Shown: piece after piece, positions 31,815 through 34,498 of the stretch
Layout of the letters: every line of letters starts with the position of its first letter
Position numbering within the stretch: position 1 is the stretch's first letter
Assembly (NCBI GenBank): GCA_030041045.1
Contig: JASHOQ010000077.1
Coordinates: forward strand, 1 to 34,498
Direction of reading: 5' to 3'
DNA length: 34,498 bases
Source: Acidobacteriaceae bacterium
GTDB taxonomy: Bacteria > Acidobacteriota > Terriglobia > Terriglobales > Acidobacteriaceae
Notes under the pieces: generated by a model
Database searches by the model: none
Told to the model about the DNA's origin: nothing
The model's input: the letters and a program-made list of their open reading frames with translations, nothing else
Program-made: the position numbers and the translations under genes

Positions 31815-34055
31815 ATGCAGCGAAGAAATTTTTTGAGGAGTCTGATGGGGACTGCTGCGGGTCTATGGGGAGCGAAGTGGACGGCGATCCCCACTGTTTC
31901 CGCCGTCGAAACTGCAATTGCAGGCGACTCGCCGAATCTTCAACTGAACGCGCGGGGTATCGGAGTGGAACTCTCGGCGGCGGGCGAGATCGTCGGCCTA
32001 AAGGCCGGGGACCGCAAGATCAACCTCGTGGGGCGGACGAGCCTGGCTGGTTGCAGCCAAGCCGGCGCCGCCAAAGAGGAGCAGTTAGAGAACGGCGCGA
32101 CCCAGTTTACGCGGACGCTCGCGAACAACGCCTCCGGGCGGAGGCTCACGGCGATCGACCGCTTCAGCCCGGCAGGAGACAGCGTGCGCTGGGAAATCGA
32201 GCTTGTCTCCGATGGCAGTCCCTGGACAACCGATATCGTGACAGAACTGCAGTATCCTGCCACTGCGGCAACCCGCTTTTGGACGGCGTGGGCCGATCCC
32301 GTTTGGTCAACCTCCCACGGGAACGCGCCGGAGCAGACACAGCCGAAGGGCGAGTGGCGCGATCCGCTGGTGCTGCAGCCGTTGATCGATGCCACCTGGG
32401 ATTATGGCGGATATAACTCAACCCCCGATCACATCGTGTTACCGCTGGCAACGGTTGCCGAGCCAGCGAACGATTCCGCCCTGAGCCTGGTGTTTTCGCC
32501 GGCAGATATCATCCTGTGCGGGTCGCAGCTCATCACAACACCGACGGGTTCTCTCAAGTTTTCCCGTGCGAATTATCGCCTGGGCGACGGAAAGCCCGTT
32601 CACTTTGAGATGAACTTGATCGCGCATGAAGCCGACTGGCGCGGCGGGTTGCGATGGATGACAGCTCGCTTTTCCGAGTTCTTCGAGCCTCCCAGTGCGA
32701 ACGCCGACGCGATGGCCGGCTGCGCCGCCTATTCCGGCGACGAAGGGCGGATCGACGTCGCAAAATACAAAAAGATGGCCTTCCGCGTGAACTGGAAGCT
32801 CGATGACGATATGCCCTACATGGGTATGTTTCTGCCGCCGGTCACCAGTTCCGAGGAGACATGGGAGCGGTCCTGGGCGTACGAAGCCGATAACCCCAAC
32901 AAGCCGCATTGGACCAGCGCCGGCCGGATGAACGACTATGCCAGCTATATGAAGACCAATGGCTTTTATGTGCTGGATTATTTCAACGTATTCAACTATG
33001 GCGGTAAGAAGGAATCGAGCCTCGGCGCTCCCTTATGGCAAGATCCCGGCGCATTTCTCGCCGCCAATTTTCCCAAAGCGCCGCTGGCCTCCGATCGGGA
33101 AGTCATGGATTGTTACGACCCCGGATATCAGAAGTTTCTTCTGGAGCAGGTGGACCGGGACATTCGCTGGATCCCTGATTCGGCCGGTATTTGTATCGAT
33201 AACACGTACTTCATGTTTTGGAATAACATGGACGCCGACGACGACGTGAGCTGGGTGAACGGCGGGGCCGCGCGTTCCTTGTGCGTTTCGTGGAACCGTT
33301 TCTTCGACCAGGCCGGCCCGAAGATGCGCGCAGCCGGCAAGGTGATTTTCGCCAGTCCGATCTTTTCGCGCGTCGACGTCTACCGCCAAATCGATGGCTT
33401 CTACGACGAATTCGGATATGACGGGCGCGGGCTGAACAGCACCGCACTGATGGGCGTTAAGAAGCCGGTGATGGTGTGGACCTACAACGAGAGCCTGTTC
33501 CGGCCCGATCCTGACTCGTTTTTCCAGCGTCATCTGCTCATGGGAGCCTATCCCACCGCGCCCTATCCCTGGAACAACCACTGCATCGTTCCCGATATGG
33601 ACTGGGGCGATCATGGCGATCTTGCGCAGGAAGATCATGATGGCACCCGTGGCTTCTATTACAAGTACGGCTCGCTCTTCGAGCGGGATACCGGGCACCT
33701 GTGGATGAAGACGGAAAAGTATTATCTGGCTTACGGACCGTTGCTGGATGCGATGCGCGGGAAGAAGTGGGTTCTAGAGCCGCATTGCGTCGAAGTTACC
33801 GGTGGCGCCGCAAAGGCTAACTTGTTCCAGGTCCCCAGTGGCTACGCCATGCCGGTCTGCTTTGGAGGGGAAGCGGAGTCCGCGGAAGTGATCCTGAGAA
33901 ATGTTCCGGGCCTCGACAACTTGAAATGTTCCGTGATTCATCCTGAAGCCGAGACTGCCGTTGCGCCAACGGTTTTCTCCAAGGGCAAGGAGGAGGGGCT
34001 CAGGCTGCGCGTCCCGCTTCGCCAGGGATGTGCGATGGTGACTTTACACGGATGA
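31815..34055 (+). CDS. Tat-exported 746-residue protein, probable glycoside hydrolase of unassigned family
   Basis: The N-terminus MQRRNFLRSLMGTAAGLWGA is a twin-arginine signal. GGAGGA abuts the ATG, with a further AGGAG upstream. Residues about 40-290 look like a beta-sandwich (NARGIGVELSAAGEIVGLKAGDRKINLVG, then VRWEIELVSDGSPWTTDIVTELQYP). A barrel-like middle follows (AFRVNWKLDDDMPYMGMFLPPVTSSEETWERSW, YMKTNGFYVLDYFNVFNYGG, then IPDSAGICIDNTYFMFWNN and GFYDEFGYDGRGLN). GICIDNTY and DEFGYDG carry acidic residues where clan GH-D/GH31-like barrels have catalytic Asp/Glu. A small C-terminal beta domain (AESAEVILRNVPGLDNLKCSVIHPEAE) closes it. I cannot assign a CAZy family; the layout recalls DUF6259-type proteins. 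It has its own operator and lies convergent to the regulator gene, with a 38-bp gap. Confidence 0.65.
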   Translation: MQRRNFLRSLMGTAAGLWGAKWTAIPTVSAVETAIAGDSPNLQLNARGIGVELSAAGEIVGLKAGDRKINLVGRTSLAGCSQAGAAKEEQLENGATQFTRTLANNASGRRLTAIDRFSPAGDSVRWEIELVSDGSPWTTDIVTELQYPATAATRFWTAWADPVWSTSHGNAPEQTQPKGEWRDPLVLQPLIDATWDYGGYNSTPDHIVLPLATVAEPANDSALSLVFSPADIILCGSQLITTPTGSLKFSRANYRLGDGKPVHFEMNLIAHEADWRGGLRWMTARFSEFFEPPSANADAMAGCAAYSGDEGRIDVAKYKKMAFRVNWKLDDDMPYMGMFLPPVTSSEETWERSWAYEADNPNKPHWTSAGRMNDYASYMKTNGFYVLDYFNVFNYGGKKESSLGAPLWQDPGAFLAANFPKAPLASDREVMDCYDPGYQKFLLEQVDRDIRWIPDSAGICIDNTYFMFWNNMDADDDVSWVNGGAARSLCVSWNRFFDQAGPKMRAAGKVIFASPIFSRVDVYRQIDGFYDEFGYDGRGLNSTALMGVKKPVMVWTYNESLFRPDPDSFFQRHLLMGAYPTAPYPWNNHCIVPDMDWGDHGDLAQEDHDGTRGFYYKYGSLFERDTGHLWMKTEKYYLAYGPLLDAMRGKKWVLEPHCVEVTGGAAKANLFQVPSGYAMPVCFGGEAESAEVILRNVPGLDNLKCSVIHPEAETAVAPTVFSKGKEEGLRLRVPLRQGCAMVTLHG

Positions 34056-34093
34056 GATGCTGCCGAGGGCCTGCTTCCGGGAGAGCGGTGAGC

Positions 34094-34498
34094 TCATCGG
34101 TCTTTTTTCGCCGGGCCGTTGCGGGATTTCTTTCCATTGGCTTCAGGATTCCTGTTCTTCAACCGCCAGGCGTCTCCTTTATCGAACTGCGAGAGACACT
34201 TCAGGATCTGGTCGAGACCGTAGCGAACGTGCGCGCGCATGGCGGTATCGGCGACCAGCGAATCGCCGCTGCACAAGGCCTCGGCCAGGGTGGAATGAAA
34301 AGCCTCCGGCTGGGTGCGCCGGTCGGCGGCGATATCGTAAAGCCAGTTGAAGATGAGGACCTGCTCCTTCTCGATGGCGCGGCACAGCCCCGGACAGCGG
34401 CTCAGTTCTGCGATGCGCATATGGAATTGCATGTGGTAGGTATGCACGGAGAACAGGAAGCGCGAGTCGGCAGATTCCAGGGCACACATCTTCTGCAG
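34094..34498 (-). CDS. GntR-family regulator, C-terminal FCD ligand-binding domain (partial)
   Basis: The frame is open through the window edge, so the N-terminal DNA-binding domain lies outside; the visible part is 134 residues. It shows the all-helical FCD pattern: HTYHMQFHMRIAELSRCPGLCRAIEKEQV, then FHSTLAEALCSGDSLVADTAMRAHVRYGLDQILKCL, where His, Asp and His residues usually hold a metal and a small carboxylate or sugar acid. A Lys/Arg-rich tail (AWRLKNRNPEANGKKSRNG) follows the domain and is unusual for the family. FCD regulators bind short A/T-rich palindromes, so it is the natural candidate for the TGATATATCA sites upstream of the neighbouring genes. The ligand would then report the breakdown product of the locus. 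Confidence 0.75.
   Translation of the reverse strand: MQKMCALESADSRFLFSVHTYHMQFHMRIAELSRCPGLCRAIEKEQVLIFNWLYDIAADRRTQPEAFHSTLAEALCSGDSLVADTAMRAHVRYGLDQILKCLSQFDKGDAWRLKNRNPEANGKKSRNGPAKKDR

Overview
The window looks like chromosomal DNA of a GC-rich Acidobacteriota (Terriglobia/Acidobacteriaceae-like). The reasons are a long Oar-type TonB-dependent receptor with an N-terminal carboxypeptidase-regulatory domain, many exported glycoside hydrolases, lpxC (so a Gram-negative lipid A maker), and dispersed intergenic palindromes. This assignment is inference; there is no rRNA or tRNA gene in the window to confirm it.

Layout. 1-1400: the end of a probable IS200-like/REP-associated transposase, a run of four palindromes, then a dipeptide-type ABC ATPase bracketed by two direct copies of a composite repeat and carrying an in-frame repeat insertion. 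1407-6803: housekeeping and envelope genes (FKBP isomerase, M20 peptidase, lpxC, lactonase-like propeller protein, TonB). 7021-7260: a structured, mobile-looking intergenic element. 7349-11672: exported trehalase (GH37) and GH3 beta-xylosidase/glucosidase, convergent and overlapping at their 3' ends. 11929-13241: ECF sigma factor, tiny membrane anti-sigma candidate and an integral membrane protein, with heptamer and octamer tandem repeats beside them. 13426-17199: minus-strand genes (zinc ribbon protein, SPFH protein, Gfo/Idh/MocA dehydrogenase, small proteins, DUF2784-like membrane protein). 17462-21067: the 1201-residue TonB receptor, with an intrinsic terminator. 21769-23711: LytS/LytR-type two-component system. 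24031-26426: an SRPBCC protein and a XylE-type sugar/H+ symporter.

26515-34498 is the most interesting part. Four proteins with twin-arginine signals sit together: a clan GH-A-like hydrolase, a GH29 alpha-L-fucosidase, a carbon-nitrogen hydrolase and a 746-residue TIM-barrel-like protein of unrecognised family. They are followed by the C-terminal FCD domain of a GntR-family regulator that runs off the window. The palindrome TGATATATCA occurs three times, only in the intergenic regions of this block, each time 21 nt downstream of the start of a TTG-type -35 hexamer, so that it would cover the -10 element. I read this as a self-contained regulon for degrading a fucose-containing, possibly amide-bearing glycoconjugate outside the cytoplasm. 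The substrate is unknown. The XylE-type symporter just upstream is a plausible uptake route, but no operator copy was seen at its promoter.
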